A stretch of 64,000 bases of DNA, taken from positions 313,368,206 through 313,432,205 of the forward strand of contig OY728119.1 in the NCBI GenBank assembly GCA_963277665.1. The letters are read 5' to 3'. Below are positions 37,189-48,663 of the stretch, one piece after another. The stretch's first letter is position 1; each line of letters starts with the position of its first letter. The stretch comes from Viscum album. Its lineage: Eukaryota; Streptophyta; Magnoliopsida; Santalales; Viscaceae. Both the position numbers and the translations under genes were made by a program. Under the pieces are notes generated by a model that was given only the letters and a program-made list of their open reading frames with translations, made no database searches and had not been told where the DNA came from.

Positions 37189-40100
37189 GAGGAAGATGAA
37201 TCTCCTTTAGCTCCATTATCTCAAGCATGGATATTACTGCCTTATGAGCACGCATATCTGGCTCAGATGATTAAGTCCAAGGAAGAAACCACCCTTGAAG
37301 AAATGCCTATTATGAGGGAATTCGCTGAAGTATTTCCCGAGGAACTTCCTGGTCTTCCTCCAAGAAGAGATGTTGAGTTCTCAATTGAACTTATACCTGG
37401 GGCGCTACCAATATCCAAGAATCCATATAGAATGGCTGTGGTTGAGCTTGAAGAACTGAAGAAACAACTACAGGAGAATCTGGATAAAGGGTTTGTACGC
37501 CCAAGTGCATCACCATGGGGTGCACCAGTCCTCTTCGTCAAGAAGAAGGATGGGTCAATGCGGCTTTGCATCGATTATCGTGAACTTAACAAAATCACGA
37601 TAAAGAACAAGTATCCTCTCCCAAGAATCGATGACTTGTTTGATCAGCTGCGTGGAGCACAATACTTCTCCAAGGTCGACTTGCGGTCGGGATATTATCA
37701 AGTAAGGGTGAAGAAGGAAGATATCCCCAAGACTGCTTTTCGTACAAGGTACGGGCACTATGAATTCATAGTAATGCCTTTTGGACTCACCAATGCCCCA
37801 GCAATATTCATGGACTTGATGAATAGAGTCTTTAGAGATTACCTAGATAAATTTGTGGTAGTCTTTATAGATGATATTCTAATATACTCCAAAACCAAGG
37901 AGGACCATGAGGAGCATTTAAAAACTGTACTAGAGACTTTGCGCAGGGAGAAGCTCTATGCCAAGTACAGCAAGTGTGAGTTCTGGTTGAAGGAGGTCTC
38001 ATTCTTGGGCCATATCATCACAAGCAATGGGATATCTGTGGACCCCTCCAAAACAGATGCAATTGAGGGATGGCCGAGGCCAACATCGGTAACTGATATC
38101 CGTAGCTTCTTGGGGTTAGCTGGATATTATCGACGATTTGTGAGAAACTTCTCACGATTGTCCAACCCTCTTACCAAGCTAACTCGAAAGGGAGTAAAGT
38201 TTTCTTGGAGTGATGAATGCGAAGAAAGCTTCAAGGAGTTGAAAAGGAGGCTTATCACTGCACCTGTGCTCACTTTACCCACAAGTGGGGAGCTTTTTGT
38301 GGTATTCAGTGATGCTTCGAAGAAGGGCTTAGGATGTGTGCTGATGCAGAATGAAAAAGTGATATCCTATGCCTCAATACAGTTGAAAATCCATGAGCGA
38401 AACTATCCAATGCATGATCTGGAGTTGGCGGCGGTGATCTTTGCCTTGAAAATCTGGCGGCATTATCTCTATGGAGAGAAATGTGAGATATATACTGACC
38501 ACAAGAGTCTTAAATATATATTCACACAGAAAGAGCTTAATATGCGCCATAGAAGATGGATAGAGCTCATAAAGGATTATGACTGTTCAATGCATTACCA
38601 CCCTGGGAAGGCGAACAAGGTAGCGGATGCCCTAAGTAGAAAGGATCCAGCAATTCTATCAATGATGAGAATTGAGAAGGATCCAATCTTCTTAGACTTG
38701 ATGAAGATGGATGTGGGAATCATAAAGGAGGGAACATCATCAATCCTTTCACAAATGATTGCTCAACCATCTCTTTTGGAAAGGTTAAAGGATTCTCAAA
38801 AGGATGATGTGAGAATCCAAGAAAAAGTGGAAGCTATCAAAAAGGGAAAATCCTCAGAGTTTAATGTTAATGAAGAAGGAATTGTGCGGTTTGGGAAAAG
38901 ACTATGTGTCCCACCAAGTTCGGAGCTGAAGAAGGAACATTTGGATGATGCACATAGTTCAAATTTCTCTATTCACCCAGGGAGCACAAAGATGTATCAA
39001 GATCTCCGAGAAAACTTTTGGTGGGATAATATGAAGAAGGAGATTGCCGAATATACATCAAAGTGCCTGGTGTGTCAGCAAGTGAAGGCAGAGAGGCAGA
39101 ACTCTAAGGGGATGATGCAACCATTGCCCATACCAGAATGGAAATGGGAGAACATCACCATGGACTTCGTCACTGGACTTCCAAGGACATCCAAAAGCAA
39201 CAATGCAATCTGGGTTATTGTGGATCGTCTTACAAATACTGCACACTTCATTGCTATTCGAGAGGATTTCTCTTTGGATCAACTGGCACAGATATATATC
39301 AGGGAAGTGGTACGGTTGCATGGAGTACCACTATCTATTGTGTCTGACCGAGATCCACGATTTACCTCTAAGTTTTGGAAGAGTCTTCAACATGCTCTGA
39401 ATACTGAACTGAACTTCAGTACGGCCTATCATCCTCAAACTGATGGCCAATCCGAGCGGACTATCCAAACACTTGAGGATATGTTGAGAGCGTGCTCAAT
39501 GGACTTTAAAGGAGGATGGGATCAGCATCTTCCTCTGGTTGAGTTCTCTTATAATAATAGTTTCCACTCAAGCATCCAAATGGAACCATATGAAGCCCTG
39601 TATGGGAAAAGGTGTAGAACACCGGCATATTGGGATGAGGTCGGTGAACGTAAGCTGCTTGGACCAGAAATGGTCGAAGAAATGGTGGAGAAGGTGAAAA
39701 CCATTCAGCAGCATATCAAGGCATCCCAAAGTCGTCAGAAGAGTTATGCAGATAATCGTCGACGAGACCTTGAGTTTAAAGTCGGAGACATGGTGTGTTT
39801 ATGCATATCTCCGTGGAAGAAGGTCATGAGGTTTGGAAAGAAAGGGAAGTTAAGTCCAAGGTACATCGGCCCCTTCGAGATTCTTGATCGTGTTGGGGCT
39901 GTGGCCTATCGACTAGCACTTCCACCTGCTATGGCCAAGGTGCATGATGTCTTCCATGTATCCCTCTTAAGGAAGTACATACCAGACCCTTCACATGTAC
40001 TCTCTTCTGAGGTGGTACAATTAGAAGACGATCTTTCTTATGAGGAGCAACCAGTGAAGATCTTGGATCGTAGAGAAAAAGTTCTACGAAATAAGACAAT

Positions 40101-40197
40101 GCCCCTCGTCAAGGTGTTGTGGAGAAACCACAAGTTTGAAGAAGCAACTTGGGAGTCGGAGGATATGATGAAGCTAAGTTACCCACATTTGTTTTAG
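37189..40197 (+). CDS. pol: Pol: RT, RNase H, integrase and chromodomain
   Basis: Same frame as gag-protease, separated only by the TAG at 37186-37188. The first ATG is 37267, and residue numbers count from it. [14 protein letters not shown] near 88, LCIDYRELN near 100, catalytic FIDD at 200-203. RNase H: FSDAS with D349, TDHKSL, ending ADALSR. Integrase: zinc domain from H558 to C600/C603, core D633, D694 and E730 with 35 residues between the last two, as in active enzymes. The GPF segment (YIGPFEIL) is near 870. The chromodomain is residues 929-976 ([14 protein letters not shown] … ATWESED), ending YPHLF. All catalytic residues I can check are intact. It would copy RNA into DNA and integrate it, with the chromodomain guiding insertion. 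Without readthrough it would not be made as a fusion, so this copy is probably defective in cis. Confidence 0.94.
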   Translation, partial: EEDESPLAPLSQAWILLPYEHAYLAQMIKSKEETTLEEMPIMREFAEVFPEELPGLPPRRDVEFSIELIPGALPISKNPYRMAVVELEELKKQLQENLDKGFVRPSASPWGAPVLFVKKKDGSMRLCIDYRELNKITIKNKYPLPRIDDLFDQLRGAQYFSKVDLRSGYYQVRVKKEDIPKTAFRTRYGHYEFIVMPFGLTNAPAIFMDLMNRVFRDYLDKFVVVFIDDILIYSKTKEDHEEHLKTVLETLRREKLYAKYSKCEFWLKEVSFLGHIITSNGISVDPSKTDAIEGWPRPTSVTDIRSFLGLAGYYRRFVRNFSRLSNPLTKLTRKGVKFSWSDECEESFKELKRRLITAPVLTLPTSGELFVVFSDASKKGLGCVLMQNEKVISYASIQLKIHERNYPMHDLELAAVIFALKIWRHYLYGEKCEIYTDHKSLKYIFTQKELNMRHRRWIELIKDYDCSMHYHPGKANKVADALSRKDPAILSMMRIEKDPIFLDLMKMDVGIIKEGTSSILSQMIAQPSLLERLKDSQKDDVRIQEKVEAIKKGKSSEFNVNEEGIVRFGKRLCVPPSSELKKEHLDDAHSSNFSIHPGSTKMYQDLRENFWWDNMKKEIAEYTSKCLVCQQVKAERQNSKGMMQPLPIPEWKWENITMDFVTGLPRTSKSNNAIWVIVDRLTNTAHFIAIREDFSLDQLAQIYIREVVRLHGVPLSIVSDRDPRFTSKFWKSLQHALNTELNFSTAYHPQTDGQSERTIQTLEDMLRACSMDFKGGWDQHLPLVEFSYNNSFHSSIQMEPYEALYGKRCRTPAYWDEVGERKLLGPEMVEEMVEKVKTIQQHIKASQSRQKSYADNRRRDLEFKVGDMVCLCISPWKKVMRFGKKGKLSPRYIGPFEILDRVGAVAYRLALPPAMAKVHDVFHVSLLRKYIPDPSHVLSSEVVQLEDDLSYEEQPVKILDRREKVLRNKTMPLVKVLWRNHKFEEATWESEDMMKLSYPHLF

Positions 40198-40233
40198 TAT
40201 GGGAAAAGGAAAATTTCGAGGGCGAAATTTCTC

Positions 40234-40243
40234 AAGGGGGGAA
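40234..40243 (+). other. Polypurine tract
   Basis: aaggggggaa three bases before the 3' LTR, the plus-strand primer site. Confidence 0.9.
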
Positions 40244-40454
40244 TGTTGTAACGACCCAAAGTTTCATTAATGGAAAATCCCTCTTGATCCAGTTAAATGT
40301 TTCTTTATGAAAAATGTTTTTATAAGATGTCAACTTCTTTAAGTTTTACGTTAAGATTTGTGACCGTTACTTTTATAGCCGTTGAACAGTGATCATCTGG
40401 GTAGTTTAAATATAAGGCTTTAACGAAACCATTTCTACTCAGACAAAGGAAGCG

Positions 40455-40724
40455 ATGACCTCATCCAGTAGAATTGCCCCTTACGAAGCCCATTTTTCGG
40501 AGCTCGGAAAAGAGGTGGCGTCTTTGGGCTTTGCCCTTGACCAAGCCCAAGCTGAGCTTCATCAAGTCAAGCTCGAACTTGATCGTCTACGGGAAAAATG
40601 GAAGTTGATAGAGATCACCACTCGAGCGATGTTATCCGAGCAACCCCAAGAGTCGGTCACCATCGCACACCTTACCCTTAGGTCTTATGCGGCTATTTTA
40701 AGGGGTTATGTAACAAATAAGTAG
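40455..40724 (+). CDS. 89-aa LTR-embedded ORF, coiled-coil-like (3' copy)
   Basis: Same length and frame as the copy at 32763-33032. Three codons differ, at residues 2 (A to T), 8 (S to A) and 41 (R to L), each by one base, and no silent change is seen. The R41L change removes a charge in the coiled-coil-like part. A TATAAG-containing box again lies 44 bases before the ATG. This copy could read into the right flank if its promoter worked. Function unknown. Confidence 0.45.
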   Translation: MTSSSRIAPYEAHFSELGKEVASLGFALDQAQAELHQVKLELDRLREKWKLIEITTRAMLSEQPQESVTIAHLTLRSYAAILRGYVTNK

Positions 40725-41567
40725 CACCATGTTCATGTACATTATTTTTTTATATAATAATGAATATAATTTCTAGTCATTTTTGATGCATTGTAATTAG
40801 TTTTTAAAGTACAACTGATGTTTTTAGTTATTATTTAATTAAGAACTATATTTTATTAAATTAAAGGATTTTTGAATTAAATAATATTTTAATAAAATAT
40901 TATTATTAATATTAAATTAATTTTTATTAAATATAAATGATCTTATAATTTTATGAATGCAATTAAAATTTTTATTAAGGTTTGAAAGCCATTTCTGTCA
41001 AAACTCGTGAATTTTTTATAAATGTCGGTTTTTATTTTAAAAGTGAAAATTCACATATTTAGAAAATTATTTAGATAAAATAAATATTATTTTTGGAATC
41101 AGGACGTCGAAATTATCCAACGGTGAATTTTTCATAATTTTCTGAGACAGTCAAATTTTTGGGTAAAAATTAAATACCATTTAAATATATAATGTGTTTT
41201 ATGACATCATAATGACCCAATGGTGATGTAATAAAATACCATAATTCTTATGTTCGGCCAATATGTGTTTTATCATTAAAATAATGAGGTTTTGGGTTTG
41301 TTTGAATCACTTTTCAAAGCATTAATGGAGCCCTCAAGACTTATTCAACACTTTGCCTTTTTAAATTAATTTCCATGGGAGTGTGACTCACCTCCACATA
41401 AGCAACCCTAATTTTTTAATAAGTTCGGACCTTGGACTTGTAAAATATTGTTTTCCTCTTTCCTTTTCCAGAAACCATGGGCAAATACCATGGGATGGTT
41501 TTTGGTTTGGATTATTTTAATATAAGGGGTCCCAAACCTAAATAATAAAGAATTCCTTCACCTTTCC

Positions 41568-41575
41568 TATATAAA
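41568..41575 (+). promoter_or_regulatory. TATA box of the 3' LTR
   Basis: TATATAAA, same context as in the 5' LTR. It would direct transcription rightwards into flanking DNA. Confidence 0.65.
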
Positions 41576-42386
41576 CCCACCCAAGCTCCCACTTCCTCCT
41601 CACTCAAAGCCCTTGAAGTTCGTCCAACCTCTGCCCTACTCTCTCTAGAATCCTCTCAAGGTGCCCCAAGCTCCAAATAAGCCTCTCACAAGCCTCTCTC
41701 TAGCCTTTGGAAGCACACTTCCAAGTAAGGGTTTTTTCTTCCTTTCTCATTTTTGTCAATTTTCTTTAAGTTGTATTGCCCTTTTAATTTCAATTATGAA
41801 TGTTGGGGTATGGTTTCGCACCTCCCCCATACTGCCCTCTTATTTTTTGAATGATTGGAGAACCCTTTCTCTCTCATTAAATGCCTCCCATGTACACCCG
41901 TTACTATGCCGAAATTCCGAAAGGAACTTCTCTCTCCTCTTTTATATTCAAGCAATACTTTTGTATCATGAATCTAAATTCCTTTTCAATTGTTGGGACA
42001 TGTATCTATATGACCTTATTACTGTACATTACATGTAAATATGATGAGGAACCCCTTTCTCTCTCATCAGCCTTTTTATGAATTCTTATGTCACGCCGTT
42101 ACGCTGCCGAAATCACACCGATTTTCTAAGCCAATATCATTGTGTAGTGAATACCATGCCCATTTCTCCATCAAGGGTATTCACCTTTATGCACATTTAC
42201 TTATTGATTGTAAATTTTCATGTATGAATTCCACATTCCTTTATCGTGGAATAAATGGTTATGTTTTATGAATCCATGTTTTATGATCCATGTGGCACAC
42301 TTATGCATGAAATGAAATGTTTAAGAAGGGTGCGCCCTGATAGCGCTCCAATGCATTGGGTAAAGTATAGTATCATGATACGTCAT

Positions 42387-42503
42387 GTGCAATGAGTGTT
42401 GACTCATGCTAATTCAAGTGCAACGAGGGTTTACTCGTGCTTCAAGTGCAATGAGGGTTTACTCATGCTCTATGTGCAATGAGCCTTGGCTCATGCTAAT
42501 TCA
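42387..42503 (+). repeat. Tandem hairpin array (3' LTR)
   Basis: Four gtgcaa units start at 42387, 42418, 42446 and 42474. The second hairpin is intact here: ACGAG pairs with CTCGT, where units 1, 3 and 4 have ATGAG and CTCAT, a compensated change. Unit 4 has the longest stem, 7 bp. Confidence 0.85.
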
Positions 42504-42897
42504 ATGTTAAGTGTTGTTGCCACATTTCCATGCTATGATTATCATGCTTTATCATGACTTTATGTTCATGTTTCTCTTATGCTCTATTGATATGCCTATT
42601 GCCTAACATGTATTGTACTCCTCATGTTATTCATTATGTACTCCCTTACTGGGCTTTATAGCTCACCCTTTTCTTATGCATGTCCTCAGGTTATCCCATG
42701 CAATGCTAAGTACGAAGGAATGTAGTGGTCATGTAAAGGAAGTTTTCAATAAGGATGTTTTATTTCAAGTTTAAAGTTTTTATGTAATGAACCTAAGCCC
42801 CAAAGACACTAAACCTCTCGATCTTCTTTGTTGTATCAAGTGAAGTTTTATGTAATAAAGCATGTTTTAAGTTGTAATAAAAAGCAGGGTTGTCATA

Positions 42898-42902
42898 ATA
42901 CT
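42898..42902 (+). repeat. Right target site duplication (atact)
   Basis: Identical to 32550-32554. Removing the element plus one copy restores the Athila integrase frame. Confidence 0.92.
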
Positions 42903-44748
42903 TCAGGGGATGTTCGATAATCCCAAAGTGCTTAAATAAGTATTTTTGGAATGTATTTTTTTACAAGCTTAACTACTCTCTCAAGAATGATTTTCACATG
43001 TCTAGTAGTAATTTCATTTATTCAATTTGCTTGGAGGTGATATGCCATTTATTTTTTATGTAAAAACCCATATGTTTTCAAATGAGAATCCATGGTTTGA
43101 TTGGAAAAATTGGTTCCTAAGTCACATTTCAAGGCACGCAGAGTTAGAAATCGATATAAATTGTGGGTTTTGAGGAAATAACATATAGTATGTGTGTCAT
43201 CCGTTCTAATGGGGTTGGGATCAACCCACCAAGAAACATAGTTGACCACATAAAGAATGAATTAGAATCAATTGGATGGGGGGAAGGGTCCCATTAAATT
43301 TATTCCCAAAGAATCAAAGATCTCAAAGAATATTAATGAATTTTTGGTCAATTCATTTCTTTTAGAAATTGTGTCAGACTATTGGAAAGTGGGACATGCT
43401 TTATAGAACTCAAGTGAGTCCGGGAAGAGTGAAGGATGGAGGATTCCCTATTGAAGGACCTTTCAGGAGGACATTTTCGGTCAAATGTGACCACCACAAG
43501 TCATTGAGTGGAAGAATTCAAAGATAGAGGAATGATCATCTTCATCAACATATATCCTCATCACCATATTAGATCATGTTTTTAAAATTTTATCATCTTC
43601 TCCCAAAGAGTATTTATAATCGCTTTTCAATATTAATTTTTGTTCTTTGGAAAAACAAATACGGAAAAATACTAACAACCATGCAATTTGAAATCGGATT
43701 ATATCATGGTACCATTGGAGTGAGATATGAGAGGTGTTTAGTTGGTAATTCATGATCAATAAATTCAGAATAATAATATTTAGGTATTCTACTATGGAGA
43801 TCATCCAATTTTTTTTCCTAGTACTTTCTTTAATTTCAATGTTAAATTCTTAGATCGTTATGATCCATCTAATTAGCCTTGATTTGGAATCATTGTATGG
43901 AGTAATAACAATAAAGCAATAAGGTGTGTAATGATAATGATTTTTTCACAAAAGAGATATAAACAGAGTTATCAAAAAATTCCACAACTAGAAGTTTCTT
44001 TTCAATTACAATGTTATGATATTGAGTTTCAGCTAGGGTTTTTGAGGCATAATTAATAGCATTTAGTATTTTGTTTATACATTGTCCATGAATAGCCTCA
44101 ATAGACCTATAAAAACAATAACATATTAATTCAAATGGTAAAAAAATATGGGGGTTGAATTATTAGGGAAGATTTAGGAACAAATTTGATTTTAATGGAG
44201 GATCTCCTCCAAATTTTATTGAAATGGAATATAACAACATTCTATAGTAGATGAGTGAGTGGGATGTCAATCATACTAAACTTTTGGATGAAGCTCCGAT
44301 AGAAACATGAATTGAAAAGGAATGATTGAATGTCTTTAACTGATGTGTATATAAGAATTGATTTGATGACATCAATTTTAACTAGATTGACATGAATACC
44401 TTGTTGAGAAATAATGCGTCCTAGAAGAATACCATTGGTAATCATGAAGTATCATTTCTCAAATTTCAACACTATCTTACATTTGAAACACCATTATGAG
44501 ACCATAGAGTGTGAATGAAAAAAATATTCAATTGAATCACTCTAAATGGTAAATTCAATTGATTCACTATAAATGTTAAATTCATCCATGAATGACTTCG
44601 TGAAATGATCAATGTATTTGGAAGTTATACATGTCATATACCCCTAGAATATTGTATGAGCGTTTGAAAGATCCAATGTCACTCTACTATAGGCATATTT
44701 CCAAAGGGGACAGTGAATGTATACTTTTTCTTAGTCCTGAGGATTAAT
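42898..44748 (-). pseudogene. Athila-type RT, RNase H and integrase (segment 2 of 3)
   Basis: Read downwards from 44748. RT palm and thumb at about 44735-44230: CPFGNMPI, a degraded MDEF motif where relatives have MDDF, GILLGRIISQQGIHV, VKDIQSFLFNSCFYRSF and IPLTHLL. RNase H at about 44100-43850: INYASKTLAETQYHN, EKKLLVVEFF and LIRWI. Integrase zinc domain at about 43560-43290: TCGGHI, then YKACPTFQ in the CDRCQ position (cysteines partly lost), SKRNELT, INLMGPFPP. Core at 43249-43049: VNYVSWWVDP and LGTNFSNQ, both near the catalytic positions. ALWDYRTSPE ends at the insertion site. These are hallmarks of the Athila/Tat (non-chromodomain) Ty3 clade. Numerous stops and frameshifts. Interrupted right of 44748 by a CACTA-like element. 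Confidence 0.88.
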
Positions 44749-45366
44749 CACTTTGCCAAATTCGGCATTTAGTGGTGATCTAAACCCTAACTAAATAATT
44801 ATATGATGGTTTTGGAAAATTGATGATAAATCGTGTGTGATCATTTAATTCGCCGTGGGTTTTTAAAACCATTTAGAACAATTTATTATCAGTTTTTTAA
44901 ATTGGGGGAATCATTAGTGGCAGTTTAAACTGCTGATAATATTTTTCACGAAGGTTTTATTATTATTTTTGATTTTTTTAATTAACATACTTTTTTTAAT
45001 TTCAATTTTTTTATATCTTATAATTTTCATAATAAATTTATTTTTTATAAATTTTTTATTTTCATAAAATATTTTTTTCAGAATAGAATATTAATTATTT
45101 TATTATCTTTATTAATTATTATTTAGTATTTATTATAATCATAATTAATCAAATTTTTTTAGTTGTTTTAATTTTTTTTAAATAATTATCATAAATAATT
45201 AAATTTTTAAATAGTATATACTACTATGTACATGCACATAAATGCATATGCCATATATAGAAATTCTGTGTTAAGTGTTATTTGAACCGCTTACCTCTTA
45301 CTTATTATCCAAAGTCTTTACTAATCAAGAGAACTCTTCATGTGGTGAATAAATAAAATTTAATTT

Positions 45367-45372
<6 letters not shown>

Positions 45373-45398
<26 letters not shown>
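45373..45398. repeat. (TA)n microsatellite
   Basis: About 13 AT dinucleotides. Shorter runs occur near 46489-46506 and 46635-46650. Confidence 0.95.
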
Positions 45399-45721
45399 TG
45401 AAAAAACAAATAATACATAATAAATATATACAAACAAAACAAAAACCAATTAATATTTAATATTTAATACTTATTGCATATATAATAAATAAGTTACTAA
45501 TAATAAAATATTAATAATGTAATTAAAAAATAAAAAATTAATTAAAAATTAAATACTAATTAAAAATTAATGTATAACAAATAAATAAATAATAAATAAT
45601 AAAACAAAAAAAATAACAACAAAAAAATATTAAATAACAGATAAAAATTTTAAAATAAAATTATAATAAAATAATAGTAAAATAATAGTAAATTATAATA
45701 CATTAAAAATAAATTAATAAT

Positions 45722-45860
45722 AGCCCCCCACGATCGATTGGGGTGGTGAGGGTGGGTTGGGTTCCCGGCATGGTCGTGGGTCCGAGTCCTTGTGCTAGCG
45801 ATTAATTTTCACTTTTATTTGTAGCGTCATGTGCCACAATTGCAATTGTACCACACATTT
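45722..45860 (+). mobile_element. SINE-like, tRNA-derived patch
   Basis: A sharply GC-rich island in AT-rich DNA. TGGTGAGGGTG (45744-45754) fits a Pol III A box with one mismatch. GGTCCGAGTCC (45779-45789) fits a B box with one mismatch, 35 bases further on, as in tRNA-derived SINEs. After the B box the sequence fades into less GC-rich DNA and an AT-rich tail. It does not fold as a tRNA gene. No target duplication could be defined. Confidence 0.4.
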
Positions 45861-48269
45861 TAATAAAAAATAATATATAAATAAATAATTAAAAATTAAA
45901 AATTTTAAAAAATTAAAATATATAAAAAATATAATTATAATTTTAATAAATAATAATAAAATAATAATTAATTTTAATTAATAAATAATTGATAATAATA
46001 TTTAAATTAATAATTAATATATAAATTAATAATAAAATGAAAAATAAAAAAAGTAACAAAAATAAATAAATTAATTAATTAATATGTAAAAATATTAATA
46101 AATAATAGATAAATAATAAATATATTACAAATACATAATATATAAATAATAAATATTAAATAATGAACATATAAATAATAAACAATGAGTTAATGAATAA
46201 AGAAATAATAAATAAACAAAAAAATAAATAATAAATAATAAATAATAAATATATATTAAATAGTTGTTTTATAATAATTAAATTATTTAAAAAATAAAAA
46301 AATAATAAATAAAAAAAATAAATAATAACTGAATCAATAATAATTAATTAATAATAAAATAATAAATGGATATAAATATCTATAAATATATATACATATT
46401 AAAAAATTTAATAAATATATAAAAACTCATATTTATGTTACATGATTTTATATCACTATATTCATATATAATAGTATATTTATATGAATATATATATATA
46501 TATATGATAAAATAAAAATATATCTATAAGTATATTTACACATATACGATATAAAAACATGAAAACCTAAATATCTATAATCATTTACAAATGCATATAA
46601 ATATATTCAAATATACATAATTTCATATAAACATATATATATATATATAATTGATAAAAATCAGCAAAAGAGGTGGAAAATAATATTTGCAACACCATCA
46701 AATCAATTTGAATGTCAATTAATGGAATAAAATTTTAAACTACATAAAAAACATATAAATACACTCTTAAACGAAGATAAAATCTCATCGAATGTTTATG
46801 ATATATATATAAGGAAATTTATTTAAATATATTATATATTATTATTGAATTGCATATCTAATAATATAAATATAAATACATATTTTCCAATCAATACACA
46901 CACATATGTAAATATTAAAATTATTTACATATGTGTGTATGTATATATTTGTATTGTTTTACTCTAAATTTATGTATATACTATAGTTAATAATAATGAA
47001 ATATTTACATAAAAATACACGTATATATGATATATACACACAATAGTATTAACATATAACAACAAATTCTTATTTCTGAAATACACACACAAATATTTCT
47101 ATTTATATGTTTTTATTTATATATACTAAAATATAAAAATAAGTATACTTTTTTTATTGACACACACATGTTAATATATAAAAATTACTTGTATAGGTAC
47201 ATATATACATATTAATTCATTTTTATAAGGTAAATAAAATAGATATTTATTTATTTTAATTGAAATGAAAAAAAAATCAAATGGTTTATATGTTTAAAAA
47301 TACATTTCAATATATATATATATTTATAAAAGCGATTTATTATAAGTAAATATAAGTAAATAAGTATCTATTTTATTATAAATAAAACTAAATTGTGAAA
47401 AATGATAAAACATAAAAACCATAATAACAATATGAATGCAATCCCTTGAAAAAATTCAGTCCACATAAAAAAAAGGCAATAAGACCCCCTTAATGGAGGG
47501 TAAAATTCTACCAAATATATAAACAATTGGGATACCACAAAAAAATCGGTATTGGGGGAGTCGTGAGAATTTTTTGGCCTAAAAATATTTAAAGTCTTAT
47601 TCTATTCACCAGGGCATAGAGCACTTTGTAGGCTTTTTTATGGTATGTGGTAGAGCCCAAACAGACACCTGGATCAAAAGATAAGGCCATTTAATGTTTA
47701 TGTTAAATTTAATATCTTTATTAAATATGTATTAAATTTTATTCATTTAATTATTAAAATATTTAAATATAATATGGTTTTTGTTCCTTTCATATGATTA
47801 AATTTGACTAGTTTTCAAGATAAAATGGACTCTGAGATCAATAGATATGGGCATTTGATTCCAAATTCTTATTTTCCACTTATTAGAGTTTTATTTTAAG
47901 TTTGAAAATATTATTAACTAATAAGTATAAGTATTTAATTTTTAACACAATATAATGAATCATAATATTAAATAATATATTATATATGATATAAAATAAT
48001 AAACAATAAATCATAATTACATAATTTGTTTTTTAATTTTTTCATTTAATTTAGCAAAAGTTTTTTGAAAACTACTGCTATTTCGCATTATTTTTTTTAA
48101 AATTTCATATATTTCACAAAGATATTTCTAAAAACCCAACACGAAAAATGAATTAATTTGTTTCAATAAAATAATTTTAAAAATAAAACAAAATATTTTA
48201 AAAAAATAACGACAGACACCAAAAATGTGGTGAAAAAACTAATGGTAAATCACTTTTTTCCATGTAGTG

Positions 48270-48663
48270 GATTGGGATAGGAAATTAACCAATGTATCCA
48301 TCCAGAATGTAATAATGTGAATTTTCAGATAATTATTCTAAAATTTGATAATGGAAAGTTGGTATTCATATTTTCATGTTTCAGTATTCAGTTTCCTATA
48401 ATCTATACACACACAAAATTTTCTATCTCTCGAGTTTTAACCAATTTTCTACGTTCATTTTTGACAATAGTTATACTACACCTCATAGGTACCACTTCAT
48501 TCAGAATAACAAATTTACTTTAAACAATTAATTAGACAAACCATTCTTGATGAAACTTGGTGATATCTGCTCTAACTACCTCATGTATGAGAGGATTGAG
48601 TCTTCATTGAGGTTTATTGATTGGTTTTGAAGATTCTTCAATATGGGTGTGATGCATGAAAAG
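48270..48663 (-). pseudogene. Athila-type RT N-terminus (segment 1 of 3)
   Basis: Read downwards from about 48655: MHHTHIEESSKPINKPQ, then LIHEVVRADITKFHQEW, NEVVPMRCSITIVKNE, a VKTRE block and ILDGYIG-FPIPI ending at 48273. Athila RT has the same order: IxLEEDxKPxxQPQRRLN, VVKKEVxKLLxAG, VVPKKxGITVVxN, then LDGYSGYxQIPIA. Stops and one frame change interrupt it. The frame continues at 44748 across the CACTA-like insert. Upstream it is cut off at 48664 by an LTR. Confidence 0.85.

Larger units (their letters stand above)
32555..42897 (+). mobile_element. Near-complete Tekay/Del-like chromovirus (10.3 kb)
   Basis: A complete LTR retrotransposon: LTRs of 2650 and 2651 bp, a perfect 5-bp target duplication, primer site, leader, gag-protease frame, RT-RNase H-integrase-chromodomain frame and purine tract. 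By hand count the LTRs differ at about 28 positions plus one indel (about 1.1%). The LTRs begin TG and end TA (…GTCATA), a non-canonical end fixed by the duplication on both sides. The only clear coding damage is one in-frame TAG at 37186-37188. It sits inside the integrase of an older Athila element. Its relative on the minus strand at 49700-61167 shares the leader and protein layout. Confidence 0.95.
40247..42897 (+). repeat. 3' LTR of the 10.3-kb chromovirus
   Basis: Collinear with the 5' LTR over its whole length: about 28 substitutions plus one extra T near 42771. Substitutions are unusual: about 21 transversions and 7 transitions by hand count. It ends GTCATA directly before the duplicated atact. 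Confidence 0.95.
44749..48269. mobile_element. CACTA-like DNA transposon, non-autonomous
   Basis: The right end reads, inverted, CACTACATGGAAAAAAGTG, very like En/Spm (CACTA) termini. The left end begins CACTTTGCC, a weaker match. It is flanked by 3-base sites aat and gat (two of three match; CACTA elements duplicate 3 bp). Removing 44749-48269 and one flank rejoins the Athila RT frame exactly between its FPIPI and PQDxEK segments, which supports both boundaries. The interior is extremely AT-rich (about 45000-48180) with several (TA)n runs, no transposase and a GC-rich SINE-like patch. A perfect 14-base palindrome lies at 44920-44933. The TIRs are poorly matched, so the family is a moderate call while the insertion boundaries are stronger. 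Confidence 0.6.

Noticed and set aside
37180..37200. Programmed stop-codon readthrough between gag-protease and RT
   Set aside because: The older relative has a sense codon there, the context is not a known readthrough hexamer, and I could not see a convincing downstream pseudoknot.
45722..45800. A functional tRNA gene
   Set aside because: Only the box-like motifs match; no acceptor stem or anticodon arm can be folded.
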